DNA of 64,000 nt, from assembly GCF_014843845.1 (NCBI RefSeq), contig NZ_JHQS01000008.1, positions 1 through 64,000 of the forward strand, written 5' to 3'. This document shows, one piece after another, positions 56,846 through 64,000 of this stretch; positions within the stretch are counted from its first letter, which is position 1, and every line of letters begins with the position of its first letter. Source of the DNA: Mesorhizobium amorphae. GTDB lineage: Bacteria > Pseudomonadota > Alphaproteobacteria > Rhizobiales > Rhizobiaceae. The position numbers and the translations under genes are program-made. Below the pieces are notes generated by a model that saw only the letters and a program-made list of their open reading frames with translations, searched no databases and was not told the DNA's origin.

Positions 56846-58825
56846 GTGGCAAAAGCAGCAAAGACAACGGCTCCGGAGAAGGCAAAAGCCAAGGCCGCTT
56901 CAAAGCCGGCCGCCGGCTCCGGCAAGGCGAAAGCGCCAGCCGCCAAGGCCGCCGCGCCGGCCAAGCCGAAGGCGGCAGTTCCACCGGCAAAGGCAGGCGC
57001 AAAGCCCGCGACCAAAGCCGCGGCTGCAAAGACAGCCAAGCCGAACGCCAAGACAGCGGCGGCGGCCAAGCCCGCTTCGGCAAATCCCGCGTCGAAGCCG
57101 GCATCGAGCCCGGCCAAGCGACTGCCGAAGGCGTTGACAGCACTTGCCGCCGGCCTGCCGCAAAAGCCATGGCTCGCCAGCTACCCGAAAGGCGTTCCGG
57201 CCGAGATCGGGCCTCTACCCTATAGTTCCATCGGCGACTTGCTGATCGGCGCCTGCAAGCAGTTTGCCGGCCAGCCGGCATTCGTATGCATGGGCAAGTC
57301 TATCACCTATGCCGAACTCGAGCGGCAGTCGACCGCCTTCGGCGCCTACCTGCAATCGACAGGGCTGCAGAAAGGCGCACGCGTGGCGCTGATGATGCCG
57401 AACGTGCTGCAGTATCCGGTAGCGATGATGGCCATCTTACGCGCCGGCTATACGGTGGTGAACATCAATCCGCTCTACACGCCGCGCGAGCTGGAGCATC
57501 AGCTCAAGGACTCCGGGGCGCAGGCCATCGTCATCCTCGAAAATTTCGCCAATACGCTGCAGGCGGTGATCGCCAGGACGGCGGTCAAGCATGTCGTTAT
57601 CGCCGCAATGGGCGACATGCTCGGCGCTCTCAAGGGGACGATCGTCAACCTCGTCGTGCGCCGGGTGAAGAAAATGGTGCCGGTATGGTCGCTGCCCGGC
57701 CATGTCAAGTTCAACGCGGCGCTCAAGGCCGGCGCCGGCGTCGCCTTCAAGCCGGCCAAGGTGGCAGCCGACGATATCGCCTTCCTGCAATATACAGGCG
57801 GCACCACCGGCGTCTCGAAGGGCGCGACGCTGCTGCAATCCAACGTGCTCGCCAATGTCGCGCAGAACGCGCTCTGGCTCGAGGACGCCTATACGGTTAG
57901 GCCGCGACCGGCGCATCCCAACTTCGTCTGTGCGCTGCCGCTCTACCATATCTTCGCGCTGACGGTGAACGCGCTGATGGGCATGCAGCAAGGCGCCCAG
58001 AACGTGCTCATTCCCAACCCGCGCGACATCCCCGGCTTCGTCAAGGAACTGCAGAAATACCCGATCCACATTTTCCCGGGCCTCAACACGCTGTTCAATG
58101 CGCTGCTCAACAATGAGGATTTCCGCAAGCTCGATTTCAAGCCGCTGGTGCTGACGCTAGGCGGCGGCATGGCGGTGCAGAAGGGCGTCGCCGAGCGCTG
58201 GAAGGCGCTGACCGGCTGTCCGGTCAGCGAGGGTTACGGATTGTCGGAAACCTCGCCGGTGGCGACCGCCAACAAGTTCAGCGCCGGCGACTTCACCGGC
58301 ACGATCGGCCTGCCACTGCCCTCGACCGAGATCGCCATCCGCGACGACGACGGCAACAATGTGCCGCTCGGCGAAATCGGCGAGATCTGCATCAAGGGGC
58401 CGCAGGTGATGGCCGGCTACTGGAACCGGCCGGACGAGACCGCCAAGGTTATGACCAAGGACGGTTTCTTCAAGTCGGGCGACATGGGCTTCATGGACGA
58501 GCGCGGCTTCACCAAGATCGTCGACCGCAAGAAGGACATGATCCTGGTCTCCGGCTTCAACGTCTATCCGAACGAGCTGGAAGAGGTCGTGGCCCAGCAT
58601 CCGGGCGTGCTCGAAGTGGCGGCGATCGGCGTGCCGGACGAGCATTCGGGCGAAGTGCCGAAGCTGTTCGTGGTCAGGAAGGACCCGGCGCTGACCCTCG
58701 AAACCCTAACCGCCTATTGCCGCGAGAACCTGACCGGCTACAAGCGGCCGAAATACATCGAGTTCCGCACCGAACTGCCGAAGACGCCCGTGGGCAAGAT
58801 CCTGCGGCGAGCATTGCGGGACTAG
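56846..58825 (+). CDS. fadD: Long-chain fatty-acid-CoA ligase with Lys/Ala/Pro-rich N-terminal tail
   Basis: 659 residues from a GTG at 56846, seven bases after GGGAGG. Residues 1 to about 92 are almost only Ala, Lys and Pro, like the tail of histone H1 or rhizobial H1-like proteins. The enzyme follows: YTGGTTGVSKGA (ATP loop), EGYGLSETSPV, GFFKSGDMGFMDERG and the C-terminal TPVGKILRRALR with the catalytic lysine. Makes acyl-CoA at the membrane. The catalytic part is of normal length, so the tail is an addition. Confidence 0.9.
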   Translation: MAKAAKTTAPEKAKAKAASKPAAGSGKAKAPAAKAAAPAKPKAAVPPAKAGAKPATKAAAAKTAKPNAKTAAAAKPASANPASKPASSPAKRLPKALTALAAGLPQKPWLASYPKGVPAEIGPLPYSSIGDLLIGACKQFAGQPAFVCMGKSITYAELERQSTAFGAYLQSTGLQKGARVALMMPNVLQYPVAMMAILRAGYTVVNINPLYTPRELEHQLKDSGAQAIVILENFANTLQAVIARTAVKHVVIAAMGDMLGALKGTIVNLVVRRVKKMVPVWSLPGHVKFNAALKAGAGVAFKPAKVAADDIAFLQYTGGTTGVSKGATLLQSNVLANVAQNALWLEDAYTVRPRPAHPNFVCALPLYHIFALTVNALMGMQQGAQNVLIPNPRDIPGFVKELQKYPIHIFPGLNTLFNALLNNEDFRKLDFKPLVLTLGGGMAVQKGVAERWKALTGCPVSEGYGLSETSPVATANKFSAGDFTGTIGLPLPSTEIAIRDDDGNNVPLGEIGEICIKGPQVMAGYWNRPDETAKVMTKDGFFKSGDMGFMDERGFTKIVDRKKDMILVSGFNVYPNELEEVVAQHPGVLEVAAIGVPDEHSGEVPKLFVVRKDPALTLETLTAYCRENLTGYKRPKYIEFRTELPKTPVGKILRRALRD

Positions 58826-58833
58826 ACGCGATC

Positions 58834-59565
58834 TTGAACGATGGCACTGGCACCGGCGGGATAGCGGATAGTCGACATCCCGACCCGACGACGTTCATCA
58901 AGGCGAATTTGCGCCTTGCGCCTGTTCCGGCGCTTCCCGAAATCCGGCTCTACACGGCCCATCCCGGCAGCGGGCTGAGGCGGCTGCTCGAGCCGGACGG
59001 GAACGATGTCGAAGCGGACGAAGCCGCCGATATCGATCAGGCCGAGCCTCTGCCGCCCTACTGGGCCTATGCCTGGGCCGGCGGCGCGGTGCTTGCACGC
59101 TACATACTCGACCGGCCGCAGACGGTGGCGGGGCGGCGCGTGCTCGACCTCGGCGCCGGTTCGGGCCTCGTCGGCATCGCCGCGGCAAAGGCCGGCGCCA
59201 GCACGGTGATCGCGGCCGAGATCGACCGCAACGGTGTTGCCGCGCTCGGCCTCAACGCGGCGGCGAACGGCGTTGCTATTACCTTGATCGGTGAAGACAT
59301 CACCACCGGCCTGCCACCGGCGGTCGATCTCGTTCTTGCCGGCGACGTGTTTTACGGCCGTGAGGTAGCGCTGCGGGTTACCCCGTTTCTCGACCACTGC
59401 CTGGCAGCCGGCATCGAGGTGCTGGTCGGCGATCCCCGTCGCGCCGACTTGCCGCTGTCCCGGCTGCGGTTGCTCGCCGAATACCAGGTGCTGGATTTCG
59501 GCGACGCGAAGGGAGCTGCGACCAAGTCGAGCGGCGTGTTTTCCTTCGAGGCGGAAGATCGCTAG
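58834..59565 (+). CDS. Class I SAM-dependent methyltransferase (Nnt1/ETFBKMT-like)
   Basis: About 243 residues if started at TTG 58834, just after fadD; the frame is open from 58717 but that overlap of over 100 bases is unlikely, and the start remains uncertain. IRLYTAHPGSGLRRLL and PPYWAYAWAGGAVLARY precede the SAM motif VLDLGAGSGLVGIAA and later DLVLAGDVFYGRE. This layout matches methyltransferases related to nicotinamide N-methyltransferase-like and ETF-beta lysine methyltransferases. Substrate unknown. Confidence 0.75.
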   Translation: MNDGTGTGGIADSRHPDPTTFIKANLRLAPVPALPEIRLYTAHPGSGLRRLLEPDGNDVEADEAADIDQAEPLPPYWAYAWAGGAVLARYILDRPQTVAGRRVLDLGAGSGLVGIAAAKAGASTVIAAEIDRNGVAALGLNAAANGVAITLIGEDITTGLPPAVDLVLAGDVFYGREVALRVTPFLDHCLAAGIEVLVGDPRRADLPLSRLRLLAEYQVLDFGDAKGAATKSSGVFSFEAEDR

Positions 59566-59732
59566 CGCTCGGATCTGAATGAGCGGGTTCGGCCCATAGC
59601 ACACATTAGGCGTGAAGCGACTGGACCAAGAAATCTACTTATGGTTGAGATAGCGGCAGCTGAGGCATTTGCTACACTCGGTGCATCCGTCCAGCTGAGA
59701 GAGTTCCTTCTTTGCAAAGGTACTGATGCTAA

Positions 59733-60116
59733 ATGATGCGTCTTTCTTCAGTGCTAGTGACGGTCGTTGTCGTGGCATGCTCAGGGTCCGCGTTGCCAGC
59801 CTATGCCGCGGAACACAGTACGCCGCACGCCACCACCTTGGATGACCTGCCTCCGTTGAAGCTCGCTATCCAGCGACACCTCGTGATCGAGGCTAATCCG
59901 ACCGTATACATCGCCCAAGCTCGTATAGGAGAAAGCGGCACCATTTATCTCTGCGGGTTAACGGACGGAGGAAATTTTCGACCGGCGGTTCTATTTTTCG
60001 CCGAAAAGCGCAACGGGACTATCGAAATAATGGCCTTGGACAAAAATCCAAAGGTCGATGACATCGCGAAAACACTTTGCGACACACACGGGTTTCGTAC
60101 TCCCATTCCGGGATAG
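59733..60116 (+). CDS. Hypothetical secreted protein
   Basis: 127 residues with a signal peptide (LSSVLVTVVVVACSGSALP, cleavage near AYAAEH), then about 100 soluble residues including ARIGESGTIYLCGLTDGG and two cysteines that could form a disulfide. No family recognised. The first of two adjacent ATG codons is 59733; the upstream region is AT-rich and may hold its own promoter. Confidence 0.6.
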   Translation: MMRLSSVLVTVVVVACSGSALPAYAAEHSTPHATTLDDLPPLKLAIQRHLVIEANPTVYIAQARIGESGTIYLCGLTDGGNFRPAVLFFAEKRNGTIEIMALDKNPKVDDIAKTLCDTHGFRTPIPG

Positions 60117-60162
60117 AACGGGCTTGATGTCCCGCTTCCACTCGTTGCCCAGGCCTTGGCCG

Positions 60163-60894
60163 TCAGACCGTCTCCTTGACCCGCGCCGAAAGAAAGCCGG
60201 GTAGGTCCGCAACCGAATCCAGAACGACGTCGGCGATCGACGACAGCGATTCGCGCGTGCCGGTGCCGGAGAGCACGCCGACCGCCAGGCCGCAGCCGCC
60301 GGCCCGCGCCATTTCGAGGTCGTGGCGGTTGTCGCCGACCATGGCGATCTCCGCCGGCCTGAGCCCGGTCAGGTCGCAAAAGGCGAGGATCGTATCCGGC
60401 GCCGGTTTCGGCCTTGCCACAGAGTCGTAGCCATAGGCGGCGTCGAAAAGCTGCGCCACGCCGAGCGTCACCAGGGTCTTTTCGGCGCCGCTGGTCGAAT
60501 CGTTGGTGGCGACGCCGAGCCTGTAGGATCTCTTGTGAAGCGCCCTCAGCGAATCGACGATCCCGGGCAGCTCCACCGCCATGGCCGAGCCCTGGACCGA
60601 GGTGATCTCGTTGAAGCGGGCGACGGCAAGCATCTGGTCCTCGTCGGACAGGCGCGGGAACCACAGTTCGACGACATCCATGTTCGAGCCGGACGCGAAG
60701 ATCGAATCCGGCTTGAAGCGCTTGTTGACGAAATCGAAGCCCGCCGCGGCCAGCAGCCTGTCGGCCTTCCAGCGATCGCCTTCGGCGGCATCCATGGCCA
60801 TGAAATCCGCGATGCCGAGCCATGTCGCGTTGAAGTCGACAAGCGTGCCGTCCTTGTCGAACAATATGCCCTTGATATCCGCCAAACTTTTCAC
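60163..60894 (-). CDS. HAD-family phosphatase, phosphoglycolate-phosphatase-like
   Basis: 243 residues. HAD motif I is [10 protein letters not shown], motif II ATNDST, motif III region ARPKPAPDT (Lys) and motif [11 protein letters not shown]. Closest in shape to Gph/phosphoglycolate phosphatases; the exact substrate is not shown. Its start overlaps the end of pgi by 4 bases, so they are probably co-transcribed. Confidence 0.88.
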   Translation of the reverse strand: MKSLADIKGILFDKDGTLVDFNATWLGIADFMAMDAAEGDRWKADRLLAAAGFDFVNKRFKPDSIFASGSNMDVVELWFPRLSDEDQMLAVARFNEITSVQGSAMAVELPGIVDSLRALHKRSYRLGVATNDSTSGAEKTLVTLGVAQLFDAAYGYDSVARPKPAPDTILAFCDLTGLRPAEIAMVGDNRHDLEMARAGGCGLAVGVLSGTGTRESLSSIADVVLDSVADLPGFLSARVKETV

Positions 60895-62561
60895 TCCTGG
60901 CCGCGCAAGCGGTGAATGTGTTCCACCAGTCCGGCAGTCGAGGCGTCCCGCTTTGCGGCATTCTCCTTGCCTTCCACGACAGGCAGCAGGCCGGTCGCTA
61001 GTTCCTTACCGAGCTCGACGCCCCACTGGTCGAACGAATTGATGTCGAACAGCGTGCCTTCGACGAAGACGCGATGCTCGTAGAGCGCGATCAGCCGCCC
61101 GAACGTATGCGGGTCGAGCTTCCTGTAGAGGATGGTCACCGAGGGACGATCGCCTGAGAAGACACGGTGCGGCGCGATCTTGTCGACATCGGCCGGCTTC
61201 ATGCCCTTGGCCAGCATCTGCGCGCGCGCTTCCTCCAGCGTGCGGCCCTTCATGAGGGCTTCCGATTGCGCCAGGCAGTTGGCGAGCAGCAGGTCGTGGT
61301 GATGCTTGAGATCGGGTTCGTGGCCGACGGCGGCGGCGAGGAATTCGACCGGAATGAAATCGGTGCCCTGATGCAGCAACTGGAAGAAGGCGTGCTGGCC
61401 ATTGGTGCCGGGCTCGCCCCAGACCAGGGGGCCGGTCGGCGTGGCGACCGCGCCACCATCAAGGGTCACGCTCTTGCCGTTCGATTCCATGTCGAGCTGC
61501 TGCAGATAGGCCGGCAGCCGGGACAGGCGCTGGTCGTAGGGGATGACCGCGCGGGCCGGATATTTGCAGACGACGCGGTGCCACCAGCCGATCAGCCCCA
61601 TCAGCGCCGGCAGGTTCTGTTGCAGCGGCGCGGTGCGGAAGTGCTCGTCCATCTCATGTGCGCCGTCGAGAAAGGCCCGGAAATTCTTCGGGCCGATGGC
61701 GATCATCACCGGCAGGCCAATGGCGCTCCAGACCGAGTAGCGACCGCCGACCCAGTCCCAGAAGCCGAAGACGCGGTCGGCCTCGATACCGAACTTCGCC
61801 ACCAGGTCGAGTGCGGTCGAGACGGCGGCGAAATGCTTGCCGACGGCTTCCTTGCCGAGCGCCTTCTGCACCCACTTCCTGGCCGTCTCGGCATTGGTCA
61901 TCGTCTCGACCGTGGTGAAGGTCTTGGAGGCGATGATGAACAGCGTGGTTTCGGCGGACAGGCCCTTCAGTGTGTCGTGGATATGGGCGCCGTCGATGTT
62001 GGAGACATAATGCGCGCGCGGCCCGTCGTGATAGGGCGCCAGCGCCAGGGTCGCCATGGCCGGGCCGAGATCGGAACCGCCGATGCCAATGTTGACGATG
62101 TCGGTGATCTTCTTGCCGGTGGCGCCGGCCGCCTTGCCGGAGCGCACGGCGTCGGCAAAGGCGCCCATCGCGTCGAGGACGGCGAGGACTTCCGTCTTCA
62201 CATCCTGCCCGTCGAGCACCACGCCCTTGCCGCTGAGGTTGCGCAGCGCCGTGTGCAGCACGGCGCGGCCTTCGGTGACGTTGATCTTCTGACCTGCGAA
62301 CATAGCTGCGCGGCGGCCCTCGAGATCGGCGGCCGCGGCCAATTTCTCCAGCAGGTCCATCGTCTTCGCATCGACCGCGCATTTCGACCAGTCGAGCAAC
62401 AGGTCGCCGTCGGTGGCGGAGAATGTCTCGAAGCGCTTGGGATCGGCGGCGAAAGCTTCGCGCATGCTGGCGGACGCGGCTGTGCGATGATCGCGCAACG
62501 CGGCGAACTGTTTTTGAAAGGACGATTGATCCACTGCAAACTCCGAGACCTGAGCCATCAT
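60891..62561 (-). CDS. pgi: Glucose-6-phosphate isomerase
   Basis: 556 residues, the usual length for the long bacterial Pgi. Family signatures: [47 protein letters not shown] and the C-terminal [19 protein letters not shown]. Interconverts glucose-6- and fructose-6-phosphate. Two ATG codons are adjacent at 62561 and 62558; ribosome-site evidence does not separate them. Divergent from the MocR-type regulator. Confidence 0.96.
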   Translation of the reverse strand: MMAQVSEFAVDQSSFQKQFAALRDHRTAASASMREAFAADPKRFETFSATDGDLLLDWSKCAVDAKTMDLLEKLAAAADLEGRRAAMFAGQKINVTEGRAVLHTALRNLSGKGVVLDGQDVKTEVLAVLDAMGAFADAVRSGKAAGATGKKITDIVNIGIGGSDLGPAMATLALAPYHDGPRAHYVSNIDGAHIHDTLKGLSAETTLFIIASKTFTTVETMTNAETARKWVQKALGKEAVGKHFAAVSTALDLVAKFGIEADRVFGFWDWVGGRYSVWSAIGLPVMIAIGPKNFRAFLDGAHEMDEHFRTAPLQQNLPALMGLIGWWHRVVCKYPARAVIPYDQRLSRLPAYLQQLDMESNGKSVTLDGGAVATPTGPLVWGEPGTNGQHAFFQLLHQGTDFIPVEFLAAAVGHEPDLKHHHDLLLANCLAQSEALMKGRTLEEARAQMLAKGMKPADVDKIAPHRVFSGDRPSVTILYRKLDPHTFGRLIALYEHRVFVEGTLFDINSFDQWGVELGKELATGLLPVVEGKENAAKRDASTAGLVEHIHRLRGQE

Positions 62562-62785
62562 TAAGGGCCGGATGTTTCCGGCGCGTGTCGTCGCGACAAT
62601 GTATCGAGCCGAATTCCATCCGGTTCAATGCGCGGCGGTACGCAGTGCAGCATCAAAATCACGTGAAGGATCACTGGCATAAATCCCAGCGATCAGAAAA
62701 ATTGATTGGCGCAACCCCTTGTGCCACGGTTACGTTCGGCTGGTCCAGCCAAGCAAAAAAGGCTGGCCATCGAGGAACAATTCCC

Positions 62786-64000
62786 ATGCCACAGCGTAAC
62801 GACACGGCCATATGGTCCGGCCTGTTCCGGATTTCTGCGGAATCCGGGCAGACCCTGCAGGCACAGATCCGTCAGGCGATCGTCGCGGCCATCCTCGACC
62901 GGCAGATTGCCGCTTCGATGCCGCTTCCGTCCTGCCGCATCCTGGCCGAAAAACTCGGCGTCGCCCGCGGCACGGTGGTGCTGGCTTTCCAGCAGCTGGT
63001 TGATCAGGGGTTCCTGGTGGCGCGCGAACGGCGCGGCCATTTCGTCAACCCGGACGTGCTGGCGACGCCGGCCAAGCCGCACCAGAAGGCGCCCGACCAG
63101 GCCAACGAGATCGATTGGAAGGCGCGCCGGCAGATCGCCGCCAGCGACATGCCGCCGCCGGCCAAGCACGACAACTGGATCAAGTCGTCCTACCCCTTTG
63201 TCTACGGCCAGTTCGACCCGGCGCTGTTCCCGACAGCCGAATGGCGCGAGTGCAACCGCATGGCGCTGGCCGTGCTCGAGATCCGCAACTGGGCCTCCGA
63301 CATGGTCGACCGCGACGATCCGCTGCTGATCGAGCAGATCCAGGCGCGGCTGTTGCCGCGGCGCGGCATCTTCGCCAATCCGGACGAGATCATCGTGACG
63401 CTGGGCGCCCAGAACGCGCTCTATATGCTGGCTTCGCTGCTGATGACCAAGGGCTCGAAGGTGGCTATGGAAGATCCGGGCTACCCCGACGCACGTTCGA
63501 TCTTCCGGCTGGCGGGCGCCGACATCCAACCGGTTCCGGTCGACCAGTCCGGCATCGTCACCTCGTCCATCCCCAGCGATTCCGGCTTTGTCTTCGTGAC
63601 GCCCAGCCACCATTGCCCGACCATGGTGCCGCTGTCGGCGGAGCGGCGGCAGGACCTTCTGGCGCGCGCCAACCGCCACAACCAGATCATCATCGAGGAC
63701 GGCTATGACAGCCAGTTGCTCGACGAGGCGCCTCAGCAGGCGCTGAAGAGCCTCGATCGCTCAGGCCGCGTCGTCTATGTCGGCTCGATGTCGAAGACCT
63801 TGGCTCCAGGTCTGCGGCTTGGCTACATCGTGGCGTCGGCCGGGCTGATCGCCGAGCTTCGCGCGCTGCGCCGCTTCATGCTCCGGCACCCGCCGGCCAA
63901 CAACCAGCGCGCCGTCGCGCTGTTCCTGTCGCTCGGCCATCACGAGGCGCTGGTGCGGCGGCTGTCATCCGCCTTCGACGAGCGGCGCAAGCGTCTGGTC
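62786..64000 (+). CDS. MocR-family PLP-dependent transcriptional regulator (3' truncated by window)
   Basis: Open for 405 codons to the window edge; ATG 62786 follows GAGGAA by 8 bases. Residues about 20-85 form a GntR-type winged helix-turn-helix (LQAQIRQAIVAAILDRQI, then LAEKLGVARGTVVLAFQQL). From about 130 on is an aminotransferase-like domain with TLGAQNALYMLAS, EDPGYPDARS, IIEDGYDSQL and the PLP lysine in VGSMSKTLAPGLR. MocR proteins sense amino-acid-like effectors. Target genes are not visible in the window. Confidence 0.9.
   Translation, partial: MPQRNDTAIWSGLFRISAESGQTLQAQIRQAIVAAILDRQIAASMPLPSCRILAEKLGVARGTVVLAFQQLVDQGFLVARERRGHFVNPDVLATPAKPHQKAPDQANEIDWKARRQIAASDMPPPAKHDNWIKSSYPFVYGQFDPALFPTAEWRECNRMALAVLEIRNWASDMVDRDDPLLIEQIQARLLPRRGIFANPDEIIVTLGAQNALYMLASLLMTKGSKVAMEDPGYPDARSIFRLAGADIQPVPVDQSGIVTSSIPSDSGFVFVTPSHHCPTMVPLSAERRQDLLARANRHNQIIIEDGYDSQLLDEAPQQALKSLDRSGRVVYVGSMSKTLAPGLRLGYIVASAGLIAELRALRRFMLRHPPANNQRAVALFLSLGHHEALVRRLSSAFDERRKRLV

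Overview
The window looks like the chromosome, or a chromosomal island, of a Mesorhizobium-type alphaproteobacterium (Rhizobiales). The sequence is GC-rich and densely coding, genes commonly overlap by 1 or 4 bases, and the nadABC-bioBFDAZ order is the one known from Mesorhizobium loti. The genus call is inference; there is no rRNA, tRNA, CRISPR array or complete transposase to anchor it.

1-9.9 kb: the 3' end of pntB, then a vitamin and cofactor block on the plus strand: nadABC (NAD), bioBFDAZ (biotin, including the alphaproteobacterial BioZ) and panD (beta-alanine for pantothenate/CoA). A nine-copy hexanucleotide repeat lies between bioZ and panD.

9.9-24.5 kb: an accessory region. Its centre is a probable retron: a predicted msr-msd RNA closed by 12-bp a1/a2 arms, a retron-type reverse transcriptase fused to a TOPRIM domain, and then a class 2 OLD nuclease and UvrD-like helicase pair (Gabija-type). 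Downstream are element-type genes (AlpA-like regulator, unknowns), integrase-site-like repeats, a frameshifted TIR gene, a three-gene operon of small proteins with a DUF488-like member, a PadR/membrane-protein pair with tandem operators, and a PhzF-family enzyme.

24.6-51 kb: a large catabolic block. It holds IorAB-type 2-oxoacid:ferredoxin oxidoreductase, two FAD oxidoreductases, an isatin-hydrolase-like cyclase, a dipeptide-type ABC transporter, a fused 2-aminobenzoyl-CoA/salicylyl-CoA-type monooxygenase-reductase, SDR, enoyl-CoA hydratase, acyl-CoA dehydrogenase, RidA, a RutA-like luciferase-family monooxygenase, an HpcH/HpaI aldolase, two PLP enzymes, an amino-acid ABC transporter lacking its ATPase, and two MarR regulators. 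A shared palindrome (about TTTMAGCYTRAAA) occurs at four promoter regions of the block, suggesting one MarR regulon. The gene set fits isatin -> isatinate -> anthraniloyl-CoA -> dearomatised CoA thioester, i.e. indole or auxin-type catabolism (inference).

51-64 kb: a dppABCDF-type peptide transporter (minus strand), a fatty-acyl-CoA ligase with a histone-H1-like N-terminal tail, a small-molecule or protein methyltransferase, a small secreted protein, a HAD phosphatase overlapping pgi, and a MocR-type regulator cut by the window end.
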